DNA of 64,000 nt from Dactylosporangium aurantiacum. GTDB taxonomy: Bacteria > Actinomycetota > Actinomycetes > Mycobacteriales > Micromonosporaceae. The notes beneath the pieces are model-generated. The model was given only the letters and a program-made list of their open reading frames with translations. It made no database searches and was not told the origin of the DNA. Within the stretch, counting starts at the first letter, position 1, and each line of letters opens with the position of its first letter. The DNA is taken from positions 1 through 64,000 of the forward strand of contig NZ_JNYJ01000048.1 in NCBI RefSeq assembly GCF_000716715.1. The letters are read 5' to 3'. A program made the translations under genes and the position numbers. This document shows, in pieces, positions 25,548 to 32,696 of the stretch.

Positions 25548-27077
25548 GTGTCTGGCGAGAAGCCGACCACTGTAGTCATCGGGGCCGGTCCGGCCGGTCT
25601 CACCGCCGCTTACGCCCTGGCGAAGCAGAACCTGCCGGTGCAGGTGTTCGAGGCCGACAAGGTCGTCGGGGGCATCAGCCAGACCGTCGAGCGCGACGGT
25701 TGGCGGTTCGACATCGGCGGGCACCGGTTCTTCACCAAGGTGCCCGAGGTCGAGGCCCTGTGGCACGAGATCCTGCCCGACGAGGACTTCCTGCTGCGCC
25801 CGCGCATGAGCCGCATCTACTACCGCGGGAAGCTCTTCGACTACCCGTTGAAGGCCATGAACGCGCTGCGCAACCTCGGCGTCTGGGAGGCCGTGCGCTG
25901 CGTGGCGTCCTACACCGCGGCCCGGATCCGCCCGCCGAAGGACCAGTCGCACTTCGAGGGCTGGGTCTCCGCCCGTTTCGGCTGGCGCCTCTACTCGATC
26001 TTCTTCAAGACCTACACCGAGAAGGTGTGGGGCATGCCCGCCACGGCCCTGCAGGCCGACTGGGCCGCCCAGCGCATCAAGAACCTCTCGCTGTCCAGCG
26101 CCGTGATCAACGCGATCATGCCGAAGCGCAACCAGAAGGACATCGCGAGCCTCATCGAGGAGTTCCAGTACCCGAAGTACGGCCCCGGCATGATGTGGGA
26201 GCGGTGCACCGAGCACGTCGAGAAGCTCGGCGGCTCCGTCGCCATGCAGACCTGGGTCAAGACGGTCCACCGTGACCCGGAGACCAAGAAGGCCACCGCC
26301 GTCGACGTCGCCGACGCCACGGGCGAGCGGCGGGTGCCGCTGGACCACCTGATCTCCTCGATGCCGCTGTCGGAGCTGGTCCTGGCCATGGAGCCGGCCG
26401 CCGACCACGACGCGATCCTCGCCGCCAAGGACCTGCACTACCGCGACTTCCTCACCGTCGCGCTGGTCGTGCCGCAGGAGTTCTCCTTCCCGGACAACTG
26501 GATCTACATCCACGACCCGCACGTGAAGGTCGGCCGGATCCAGAACTTCGGCTCCTGGTCGCCGTACATGGTCAAGGACGGGCGCACCTGCCTCGGCATG
26601 GAGTACTTCGTCTTCGAGAACGACGAGATGTGGGTCAAGTCCGACGACGATCTGGTCGCCTTCGCCACCGCCGAGCTGGAGCGGCTCGGCCTGGTCAAGG
26701 AGGGCGCGGTCGAGGTCGGCTACGTCGTGCGGATGCCGAAGGCCTACCCGACCTACGACGAGACCTACCAGCGCAACGTCGAGGTGCTGCGCGCCTGGCT
26801 CGACGCCAACACCACCAACGTGCACCCGGTCGGCCGCAACGGCATGCACCGCTACAACAACGCCGACCACTCGATGATGACGGCGCTGCTCACCGCGGAG
26901 AACATCGCCTCCGGGACCAACCACGACGTGTGGGAGGTCAACGTGGAGGAGGAGTACCACGAGGAGAAGTCAACCTCCGACGGCGGCGCCGCCAAGGGCA
27001 CCGGCCGCAGCGCGCCGGTGATCCCCCGGCAGAAGACCCCGGTGGACGCCGCCAGCACGGCCGATGTCGACCGATGA
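25548..27077 (+). CDS. FAD-dependent oxidoreductase, UDP-galactopyranose-mutase-like / amine-oxidase fold
   Basis: 509 residues. The N-terminus has the Rossmann FAD motif VVIGAGPAGLTAAYAL (about residues 9-24) followed by EADKVVGGISQTVERDGWRF and GGHRFFTK, as in the Glf-like amine-oxidase superfamily. GTG 25548 with GGGAG nearby is chosen; the extended frame back to 25395 crosses the leader. Its place between GtrA and a membrane glycosyltransferase suggests a nucleotide-sugar or lipid-linked-sugar substrate. It is not a typical Glf in length (usually 370-400), so the reaction is open. Overlaps the next gene by 14 bp. Confidence 0.75.
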   Translation: MSGEKPTTVVIGAGPAGLTAAYALAKQNLPVQVFEADKVVGGISQTVERDGWRFDIGGHRFFTKVPEVEALWHEILPDEDFLLRPRMSRIYYRGKLFDYPLKAMNALRNLGVWEAVRCVASYTAARIRPPKDQSHFEGWVSARFGWRLYSIFFKTYTEKVWGMPATALQADWAAQRIKNLSLSSAVINAIMPKRNQKDIASLIEEFQYPKYGPGMMWERCTEHVEKLGGSVAMQTWVKTVHRDPETKKATAVDVADATGERRVPLDHLISSMPLSELVLAMEPAADHDAILAAKDLHYRDFLTVALVVPQEFSFPDNWIYIHDPHVKVGRIQNFGSWSPYMVKDGRTCLGMEYFVFENDEMWVKSDDDLVAFATAELERLGLVKEGAVEVGYVVRMPKAYPTYDETYQRNVEVLRAWLDANTTNVHPVGRNGMHRYNNADHSMMTALLTAENIASGTNHDVWEVNVEEEYHEEKSTSDGGAAKGTGRSAPVIPRQKTPVDAASTADVDR

Positions 27078-28533
27078 AGCCACGCTGCCGGCGGTGACGG
27101 ACCCCGTCGCCGCCGGCACCACCGCCACCCCGCGCCGCCGGTTCAGTGCCGGCGGCGCCGTCCGGTGGCTGTGGCACGCGATTCGCACCAACAAGGTCTT
27201 CACCGCGCTGCTCGCCGCCGGCGCCCTGGTGCGGGTGGGCATGATGGTCGCCTACTACCCGGCCTTCGGCTACTTCATCGACACCCGCGCCTACATGCTG
27301 GCGGCGAAGAACTGGGACACGGACCCCATCTGGCCCTTCGGCTACCCGTTCTTCCTGTTCCTGCTCGCGCCGTTCGAGCGGACCTCGGTGGTCGCGCTCA
27401 CCCAGCACCTGCTCGGTCTCGGCATGGGCGTCGTCGTCTACGCCCTGCTGCGCCGCCGCGGCATCGCCCGCCACTGGTCGGCGCTCGCCGCCGCGCCGAT
27501 CCTGCTCGACGCCCGCGAGCTGGTCGTCGAGCACCACGTGCTGTCCGACACGCTCTTCTCGGTGCTCCTGCTGGCGGCGGTGGTCCTGCTGCTGTGGAGC
27601 AGCGACCGGCTGCCGGTCTGGATCGCGGCGCTGTCCGGCGGCTTCTTCGCCGCGGCCAGCCTCACCCGCACCATCGGCCAGGTCCTCATCGTCGTGGTCC
27701 TCGCCTACCTGGTGCTGCGCCGGGTCGGCTGGAAGCAGGTGCTCGCCTTCGCCGTCGCCGTCGCGATCCCGCTGGCCGGCTACATGGTCTGGTTCCACCA
27801 CGAGCACGGCGTCTACGCGATCAACGACTACACCGGCCGGTACATGTGGGCCCGGACCACGACCTTCGTCGACTGCGACAAGGTCGACTTCACCCCGCAG
27901 GAGCGGGCCCTGTGCCCGCTGGAGCCGCTCGGCCAGCGCCTCGGCCCCGACTCCTACCTGTGGTACGACGACCCGACCGACCTGGTCCGGCTGTACAAGG
28001 ACGACAAGGTCTACAAGTCCTTCGCCACGAAGGCGATCCTGGCCCAGCCGCTCGACTACGTCGAGGTCGTCCTCGCCGACACGCTGCACATGTTCCAGCC
28101 CGGCTGGCACGGGCCGCAGCGCACCGAGTGCGTCCACGACCTGTGGAACATGCCTTCGGCCGGCTCCGGCGACGCCTGCTCGACGACGCTCATGGTGAAG
28201 CCCTTCCTGCCGGGCGCCGCGGCGGCCGGCGGTCACCCGGCGAACTGGAAGAACAAGACCATGCGCGGGTATGGCACGGTCTTCACGATCCCGGGCTTCC
28301 TCTTCGTGTTCGTGCTGCTGTTCGTCTTCGCCGCGGCACTGCGCCGGCCCCGCAGCCAGCACGGCCGGGAGAACCTGGACGTGGTGTTCCTCGGCACGGT
28401 CTCCGTGGCGCTGGTGATGATGTCGCTGGCCCTGTCGGCGATCGACATCCGGTACATCATGCCGCTGATGACACTCGCGCCGATCGCGCTGGCCCTGTCG
28501 ATCCACCGGTTCCGCAAGCCCGCCGCCGCCTGA
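27064..28533 (+). CDS. GT-C-type polytopic membrane protein (PMT/ArnT-like)
   Basis: 489 residues with about ten transmembrane segments and an early loop with Asp (GYFIDTRAYMLAAKNWDTDP), the usual GT-C catalytic-loop position, followed by WPFGYPFFLF. A large extracytoplasmic loop with paired cysteines (FVDCDKVDF, CPLEPL, TECVHDLWNM) lies between helices. GT-C enzymes transfer sugars from polyprenyl phosphate on the outer face. It overlaps the FAD gene by 14 bp, so the two are coupled. It is the last gene of the YfhO-GtrA-FAD group. Confidence 0.72.
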   Translation: MSTDEATLPAVTDPVAAGTTATPRRRFSAGGAVRWLWHAIRTNKVFTALLAAGALVRVGMMVAYYPAFGYFIDTRAYMLAAKNWDTDPIWPFGYPFFLFLLAPFERTSVVALTQHLLGLGMGVVVYALLRRRGIARHWSALAAAPILLDARELVVEHHVLSDTLFSVLLLAAVVLLLWSSDRLPVWIAALSGGFFAAASLTRTIGQVLIVVVLAYLVLRRVGWKQVLAFAVAVAIPLAGYMVWFHHEHGVYAINDYTGRYMWARTTTFVDCDKVDFTPQERALCPLEPLGQRLGPDSYLWYDDPTDLVRLYKDDKVYKSFATKAILAQPLDYVEVVLADTLHMFQPGWHGPQRTECVHDLWNMPSAGSGDACSTTLMVKPFLPGAAAAGGHPANWKNKTMRGYGTVFTIPGFLFVFVLLFVFAAALRRPRSQHGRENLDVVFLGTVSVALVMMSLALSAIDIRYIMPLMTLAPIALALSIHRFRKPAAA

Positions 28534-28538
28534 CTGCA

Positions 28539-28694
28539 GTGCAGTTCGCCGGGCCGGTCACGTTCGTAGCGGCGGATCGGCTGGCCGGTCCAGCCAGGCG
28601 CCAGGCGGTGCAGTGCGTGGCGGGTCAGCACGGTGTGGACGGTTGAGGCGGGCATGCCCAGCGGGGCGAGGCGGCGCGGGCCGCGGTCGAGTCG
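28539..28694 (-). pseudogene. IS481-family transposase remnant (about 50 codons)
   Basis: On the minus strand the frame reads DRGPRRLAPLGMPASTVHTV and then RRYERDRPGELH, matching the region just before the DDE catalytic core of IS481-family transposases (typical pattern: arginine/glycine segment, LGMPASTVH, RRYERxxPGxLxHVD). Both the N-terminal helix-turn-helix part and the whole catalytic domain are absent. The fragment ends 5 bp from the upstream gene's stop and abuts the palindrome at 28695, so it is an old deletion relic. Confidence 0.82.
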
Positions 28695-28749
28695 GGCATC
28701 GTACACATGTGCTATCCACAGCCTGTGGATAGCACATGTGTACGACGCC
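28695..28749. repeat. Long near-perfect palindrome
   Basis: The arms 28699-28721 and 28723-28745 are perfectly complementary around one central base. Pairing resumes for three more bases after one mismatch (28698/28746). Each arm carries CTATCCACAG, close to the DnaA box, and the CACATGTG palindrome. It joins the IS481 relic on one side and a DnaA-box-like site and a terminator on the other. It may be a mobile-element end, a protein-binding site or a cruciform. Confidence 0.85.
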
Positions 28750-28758
28750 TGTGGACAA
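28750..28758 (-). promoter_or_regulatory. DnaA-box-like nonamer
   Basis: TGTGGACAA here is the complement of TTGTCCACA, the consensus DnaA box of high-GC actinobacteria. It lies one base after the palindrome, whose two arms contain related TATCCACAG sequences. No dnaA, dnaN or box cluster is nearby, so it is not evidence for oriC; a DnaA-binding site or chance are both possible. Confidence 0.4.
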
Positions 28759-28760
28759 CG

Positions 28761-28790
28761 AAAACCCCCGGCCGGACGGCCGGGGGTTTT
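28761..28790. terminator. Perfect bidirectional intrinsic terminator
   Basis: A 14-bp perfect stem including AAAA at the left end and TTTT at the right, with a 2-nt centre (28761-28774 and 28777-28790). It lies between the convergent GT-C and GlsB-like genes and has a T-tract for either direction. Confidence 0.9.
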
Positions 28791-28809
28791 CGGGAGCTTC
28801 GGGTGCGGG

Positions 28810-29088
28810 TCAGAGGGCCCGGCGGCCACGGCCGGCGAAGCCGGCGACCAGCGCGACGCCGATGGCGGCCACGATGACCTGGACGACCAGCTCGCCCCAG
28901 TCCACGCCGGGGGTGTCGGTCGCGATGCCCACGGCGTTGGCGATGAACGTGCCGATCAGGGCGGCAACCACGCCGATGACCATCGTGAGCCAGACCGGGA
29001 TGTTCTGGCGGCCGGGGACCACCAGCCTGCCGAGCGCGCCCACGATCAGACCGACGATCAGCGCGGTGATGATTCCGGTGACGGTCAC
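28810..29088 (-). CDS. GlsB/YeaQ/YmgE-family membrane protein
   Basis: 92 residues, three hydrophobic segments with glycine-rich helices (GIITALIVGLIVGALGRLVV, PVWLTMVIGVVAALIGTF, VQVIVAAIGVALVAGF). This matches the small transglycosylase-associated (GlsB/YeaQ/YmgE) family, linked to general stress in other bacteria but without a proven biochemical role. ATG 29088 is preceded by GGAGGA. Monocistronic between a terminator and the MFS gene. Confidence 0.88.
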   Translation of the reverse strand: MTVTGIITALIVGLIVGALGRLVVPGRQNIPVWLTMVIGVVAALIGTFIANAVGIATDTPGVDWGELVVQVIVAAIGVALVAGFAGRGRRAL

Positions 29089-29178
29089 TGTTTCCTCCTC
29101 GTGTTCCAGGTAACGGCGTCGATGTGCCGCTGCTTCAGGAGTGCCCGATCGCTTCCGCCGCCAAACACCAGCCGCTCG

Positions 29179-30408
29179 TCAGTCCTTCGCTTCCTCCGGT
29201 ACGGGCAGCGGGCGGATCGCGCCGGCCAGCATGAACGCGACCGTGAGCAGGACCGCGATGGCGATGAGCGCCTTCAGGACCGACACGTGGTCGCCGAGCA
29301 GACCGATCAGCGGCGGGCCGCCCAGGAAGGCGCAGTAGCCGATCGAGGCGACCACGCTGACCCGGCCCGCCGCCTTGGCCGGGTCGTCGGAGGCGGCGCT
29401 CATGCCGACCGGGAAGCCCAGCGAGGCGCCCGTGCCCCAGAGCAGGGCGCCGACGAAGGCGGTCGGGGTGTTCGGGCCGAAGATGAACAGCAGCAGGCCG
29501 GCGAGCGCGATGACGGCGAGGGCGCGCAGCACCGGGACGCGGCCGAACCGGTCGAGCAGCCCGGGGCCGAACCAGCGCCCGAGGGTCATCGCGGTCAGGA
29601 ACACCGTGAAGGCGAGCGTGCCGACGGCGGCCGGGGTGCGGTACCCGTCGATGACCGCCACGGCGATCCAGTCGATGCCGGCGCCCTCGGTGAAGGCGAA
29701 CGCCAGGACGAAGACGCCGATCAGCAGCGTGCGGGGCTCGGTCCAGAACTCGAGGAACCTCCGCGTGCCGCCGGACTTCCCGGCGTCCGCGGCGTCCGCG
29801 GCGGGCGTGTCGGGGGTGTCTGGCAGGAACGCGCGGACCATGACGAACGTGCTGGCGCCGACGATGATCGCAACCGTGATCAGGTGGATGGTCACCGGCA
29901 CCTTCAGGGCCACCATCGCCGTGCCGAGCAGCGCCCCGGCGACGGTGCCGACGCTGTACCCGGCGTGGAAGCGCGGCATGATCGCCCGGCCGAGGCGGCG
30001 CTCGACCAGGGCGCCCTGGACGTTCATCGCGACGTCCCACGCGCCGTTGGCGAAGCCGAACCCGAACAGGCCGAGCACGACCGGCGGCACGCCGAGGTGG
30101 TAGCCGCCGGCGACGATGATCAGGCTGACGGTGAGCAGGACCGCCATCGCGGCGACCGTGGCCCGTGAGCCGAACCGGGCGACGATGTGGCCGGAGAGCA
30201 CCAGCGAGATGATCGAGCCGGCGGCGATCGCGACGAGGACCAGGCCGAGCTGGGAGGGGTCGAGGCGCAGCTCGTCGCGGACCTGCGGGATACGGGTGGC
30301 CCAGCTCGCCATGGCGACGCCGGCCCAGATGAAGGCGGCGTAGACGGCGCGGGTCGCGGCGCGCAACGGCCGGTCGGTGGCGGATGCCGCCCCGGTGGTC
30401 AGGGTCAT
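29179..30408 (-). CDS. MFS transporter
   Basis: 409 residues with twelve predicted transmembrane segments and an MFS pattern (WATRIPQVRDEL at the first loop, central cytoplasmic linker after about residue 200). Resembles drug/sugar efflux transporters of the type found beside TetR repressors. Its start ATG 30408 lies 39 bp downstream of the TetR gene in the same direction, so it is likely the last gene of the acetyltransferase-TetR-MFS operon. Substrate unknown. Confidence 0.88.
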   Translation of the reverse strand: MTLTTGAASATDRPLRAATRAVYAAFIWAGVAMASWATRIPQVRDELRLDPSQLGLVLVAIAAGSIISLVLSGHIVARFGSRATVAAMAVLLTVSLIIVAGGYHLGVPPVVLGLFGFGFANGAWDVAMNVQGALVERRLGRAIMPRFHAGYSVGTVAGALLGTAMVALKVPVTIHLITVAIIVGASTFVMVRAFLPDTPDTPAADAADAGKSGGTRRFLEFWTEPRTLLIGVFVLAFAFTEGAGIDWIAVAVIDGYRTPAAVGTLAFTVFLTAMTLGRWFGPGLLDRFGRVPVLRALAVIALAGLLLFIFGPNTPTAFVGALLWGTGASLGFPVGMSAASDDPAKAAGRVSVVASIGYCAFLGGPPLIGLLGDHVSVLKALIAIAVLLTVAFMLAGAIRPLPVPEEAKD

Positions 30409-30447
30409 GGTGCTTCTCCGAGGGGTTGTGCGGGATGTGCGGGCGGT

Positions 30448-31086
30448 TCAGCTCGTGCCGGCGAGGCACCGGGCGACGATCACCCGGATCTGCTCGCGGG
30501 GGAACGGGGTGGTCGACAGGGTCTTGTGGATGACCAGGCCCTCGATCAGGGCGTCGACGCCCCGGGCGGTGGTCGGGTCGACGAAGCGCTCCAGGACGGC
30601 GCGGCTCGCGCGCATCCAGGTCTCGGTGATGGTGCGCAGCGCCGGGTCGCGCAAGGCGGCCAGGTACAGCTCGTAGGCGATGGCCCAGTCGGCGGCGTCC
30701 GCGCCGGCGTCGCCATGAATGAGGTCGGTGACCGCCTCGACCAGGGCCTCATGGGAGTCGACACGTAGGAAGTGCGACTCGTAGACGACCGACATCCGCT
30801 CGGCCTGCCGCCGGAAGGCCTGGGCGCGCAGGTCGTCGAGGCTGCTGAAGTGGTACGTCAGCGACCCCAGCGGCACGTCCGCCGCTGCCGCGATGAGCCG
30901 GTGGGTCGTGCCGGCCACGCCGTGCTCGGCGATGACCGTGATCGCGGCGTCGATGATGCGGTCCTTGCGGTTGGGGTCGTGGCGGCGGGTGGCCGCCCGG
31001 CTGTCGCCGCCGCCCTGCGGCCCGCTCACGGCGCCGCCGCGTTGCTGGCGGCTCACGGCGCCGCCGCCGCGCTGCGGGCCGCTCAC
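30448..31086 (-). CDS. TetR-family transcriptional regulator
   Basis: An N-terminal TetR helix-turn-helix (RIIDAAITVIAEHGVAGTTH, then PLGSLTYHFSSLDDL) and a C-terminal ligand domain (TetR_C-like) give a repressor of about 190-212 residues. The start is ambiguous: GTG 31086, 31056 and 31029 are all in frame inside a roughly 30-bp repeat, each with the sequence GTGAGC. From 31029 the protein is 193 residues, the usual length. It is co-directional with the acetyltransferase upstream and the MFS gene downstream and may bind the double operator at 31715-31751; that is inference. Confidence 0.87.
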   Translation of the reverse strand: MSGPQRGGGAVSRQQRGGAVSGPQGGGDSRAATRRHDPNRKDRIIDAAITVIAEHGVAGTTHRLIAAAADVPLGSLTYHFSSLDDLRAQAFRRQAERMSVVYESHFLRVDSHEALVEAVTDLIHGDAGADAADWAIAYELYLAALRDPALRTITETWMRASRAVLERFVDPTTARGVDALIEGLVIHKTLSTTPFPREQIRVIVARCLAGTS

Positions 31087-31149
31087 GGCGTCACCGCCGC
31101 GCCATGGCCGCTCACGGCGCCGCCGCCGTGCTCCCGGCCGCTCACGCCC
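31024..31149. repeat. Short tandem repeat with GTGAGC start-codon units
   Basis: Five units each contain GCTCACGGCG or a near match (31024, 31051, 31081, 31110, 31140), spaced 27, 30, 29 and 30 bp. On the minus strand every unit gives a GTGAGC codon pair. It spans the acetyltransferase stop and all possible TetR starts. Confidence 0.8.
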
Positions 31150-31714
31150 GCTCGTCGAGCCGCCGGACGATCCGGGCGGGGTTGCCGACCGCGAGCACGC
31201 CCGCGGGCAGGTCGCGGACCACGACCGAGCCGGCCCCGACGACGGTGTCGGCGCCGATCGTGACGCCCGGGCAGACGATGACCCCGCCGCCGAGCCAGAC
31301 GTTGTCGCCGATGACGATCGGCTTCGCCGCCTCCCACTTCTCCCGGCGCGGGCCCGGCTCCAGGGGGTGGGTGGAGGTCAGCAGCTGCACGCCGGGTCCC
31401 ATCTGCACGTCGTCGCCGATGCTGATCGTCGCCACGTCGTTGCAGACCAGGCCCCAGTTGGCGAACGAGCGGGCGCCGAACGTGGTCTGGTAGCCGTAGT
31501 CGCACCGCAGCGGCGGCCGGACGTAGGCCCCCTCGCCGAAGCCGCCGAGCAGCTCGGTCATCAGCGCCCGCAGCGTCTCGCCGTCGGTCGGGTCCGTCGC
31601 GTTGATCTGGAACGTGAGCCGCTGCGCCCGTGCGTCGTCGGCGGCCAGCTGCGGGTCGTCGGCGATGTAGAGCTCTCCCGCGAGCATCCGCTCACGCATG
31701 GTCTTGCCCGTCAT
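31142..31714 (-). CDS. Maltose/galactoside O-acetyltransferase-like hexapeptide enzyme
   Basis: 190 residues from ATG 31714 (MTGKTMRERMLAGELY), the typical N-terminus of Maa/LacA-type sugar O-acetyltransferases. A left-handed beta-helix follows with hexapeptide repeats (ISIGDDVQMGPGVQLL; PIVIGDNVWLGGGVIVCPGV), the catalytic His in TSTHPLE, and the GNPARIV tail. It uses acetyl-CoA to acetylate a sugar. An earlier ATG at 31735 would add seven residues that overlap the operator, so 31714 is preferred. First gene of the three-gene operon; its stop overlaps GTG 31145. Confidence 0.88.
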   Translation of the reverse strand: MTGKTMRERMLAGELYIADDPQLAADDARAQRLTFQINATDPTDGETLRALMTELLGGFGEGAYVRPPLRCDYGYQTTFGARSFANWGLVCNDVATISIGDDVQMGPGVQLLTSTHPLEPGPRREKWEAAKPIVIGDNVWLGGGVIVCPGVTIGADTVVGAGSVVVRDLPAGVLAVGNPARIVRRLDERA

Positions 31715-31751
31715 GTGTACGACCGTACACTGCATGTGTACATCTGTACAC
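31715..31751 (-). promoter_or_regulatory. Double inverted-repeat operator upstream of the acetyltransferase-TetR-MFS operon
   Basis: Two 16-bp perfect inverted repeats share the same outer arms GTGTAC...GTACAC: GTGTACGACCGTACAC (31715-31730) and GTGTACATCTGTACAC (31736-31751). Their centres are 21 bp apart, two helical turns. They lie immediately upstream of the first ATG of the operon. The form fits two TetR dimers on one face of the DNA. Confidence 0.75.
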
Positions 31752-32078
31752 TAGCGGCGGCGACGGCTGCCGAGTGCGGCGATGAGAGCGACTGGGATCC
31801 ACAGGTGCACGGCGATGAACCCGGCGAACTTGAGTGCCGCGGCGGTCGAGTAGCGCATCGCCAGGACCGGGCTGATCGAGGCCGGGTCGGGCAGCATGGC
31901 GAAGGAGAGGAGGTTCTCCATCGCGTCGCACAGCGAGGCGGCGGGGCCCAGTCTGCCAGTAGACGCCGAGGGTGCCCGCGCGCCGCATCTCGGTGTACCA
32001 GCCCGACAGCTTGTCCGCGCTGAAGGAGAGCTGCCCGACGTAGTACGGCACCGGGAAGCCGGAGCCTCGTGACGCCAA
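31751..32078 (-). pseudogene. Decayed membrane-protein gene (internal deletion with frameshift)
   Basis: The minus strand shows a coherent N-terminal piece from TTG 32078 (GSGFPVPYYVGQLSFSADKL, GWYTEMRRAGTLGVYWQT) that ends near 31950. In another frame follows LGPAASLCDAMENLLSFAML and a hydrophobic C-terminus ending in GSRRRR and a TAG stop at 31751-31753. The middle of the protein is missing and the frame changes at the joint. I do not recognise the family by name; it looks like a small polytopic membrane protein. It overlaps the operator by one base at its stop. Confidence 0.65.
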
Positions 32079-32103
32079 GTGTTCCGTGGAATGTATTTGG
32101 CCG

Positions 32104-32556
32104 ATGGATGTCGAGGCGCGGGCCGAGCTGCAAGGGCGGGCGATGCGGGAGCTGTCGATCGCGCACCAGCTCGCCGAGACCAGGCTCAACCGGGCGCTGC
32201 GGCCGCTCGGCCTCACGATGACCCACACGGCGGTGCTGCTGCACCTGGCCAACGCCGGCCCGGGGTCCGTCGGCGACATCGCCGCCGCGATGGAGGTCAA
32301 CCAGCCCGCGGTGTCCAAGACCCTCAAGACGCTCGTCGACCGGGGCGCGGTGACCGTGCAGGCCGCCGCCGATGACGCGCGCCGCCGCGACGTCTCCCTC
32401 ACCCCGCTCGGTGGCGAGCTGATCGGCCAGGCCATGCGCGCGATGCACCCGGACGCGACGGTCGCGTTCGCCGGCCTCGACGACACCCGCCTGCGCGACC
32501 TGGTTGAGCTGCTCGGGGAGGTCAGGGTCGCCCTGGACGACGCCCGTCGGCGGTGA
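32104..32556 (+). CDS. MarR-family transcriptional regulator
   Basis: 150 residues with a winged helix-turn-helix: LTMTHTAVLLHLANAGPGSV, then AMEVNQPAVSKTLKTLVDRG and the wing DDARRRDVSLTPLG. MarR dimers usually repress a neighbouring efflux or stress gene in response to small ligands. ATG 32104 is chosen; GTG 32086 would add six residues. It diverges from the decayed membrane-protein gene, which may have been its target, so its current role is unclear. Confidence 0.85.
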   Translation: MDVEARAELQGRAMRELSIAHQLAETRLNRALRPLGLTMTHTAVLLHLANAGPGSVGDIAAAMEVNQPAVSKTLKTLVDRGAVTVQAAADDARRRDVSLTPLGGELIGQAMRAMHPDATVAFAGLDDTRLRDLVELLGEVRVALDDARRR

Positions 32557-32696
32557 GCGCCCGCGTCCGGAACCGCCCGGCGGCGGTGCGCGGGCCGGAT
32601 GAGGAGCAGGCGAGAGCCGGTGGCCGGGCGTTGAGCGGCGTTGAGCGGGCGGTGGTGCCCGGCCGGTCAGAACCCGGCCGGCGGTGCGCGGCCGGA

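Noticed and set aside
28695..28790. Palindrome and DnaA-like boxes as a replication origin
   Set aside because: Only one consensus box and two variants, no AT-rich unwinding region, no dnaA/dnaN nearby, and it sits beside a terminator and an IS relic.
28538..28829. Full 198-residue minus-strand frame as a real protein
   Set aside because: Only about 50 residues match a transposase; the N-terminal part reads through the terminator and palindrome, and the rest is antisense to the GT-C gene.
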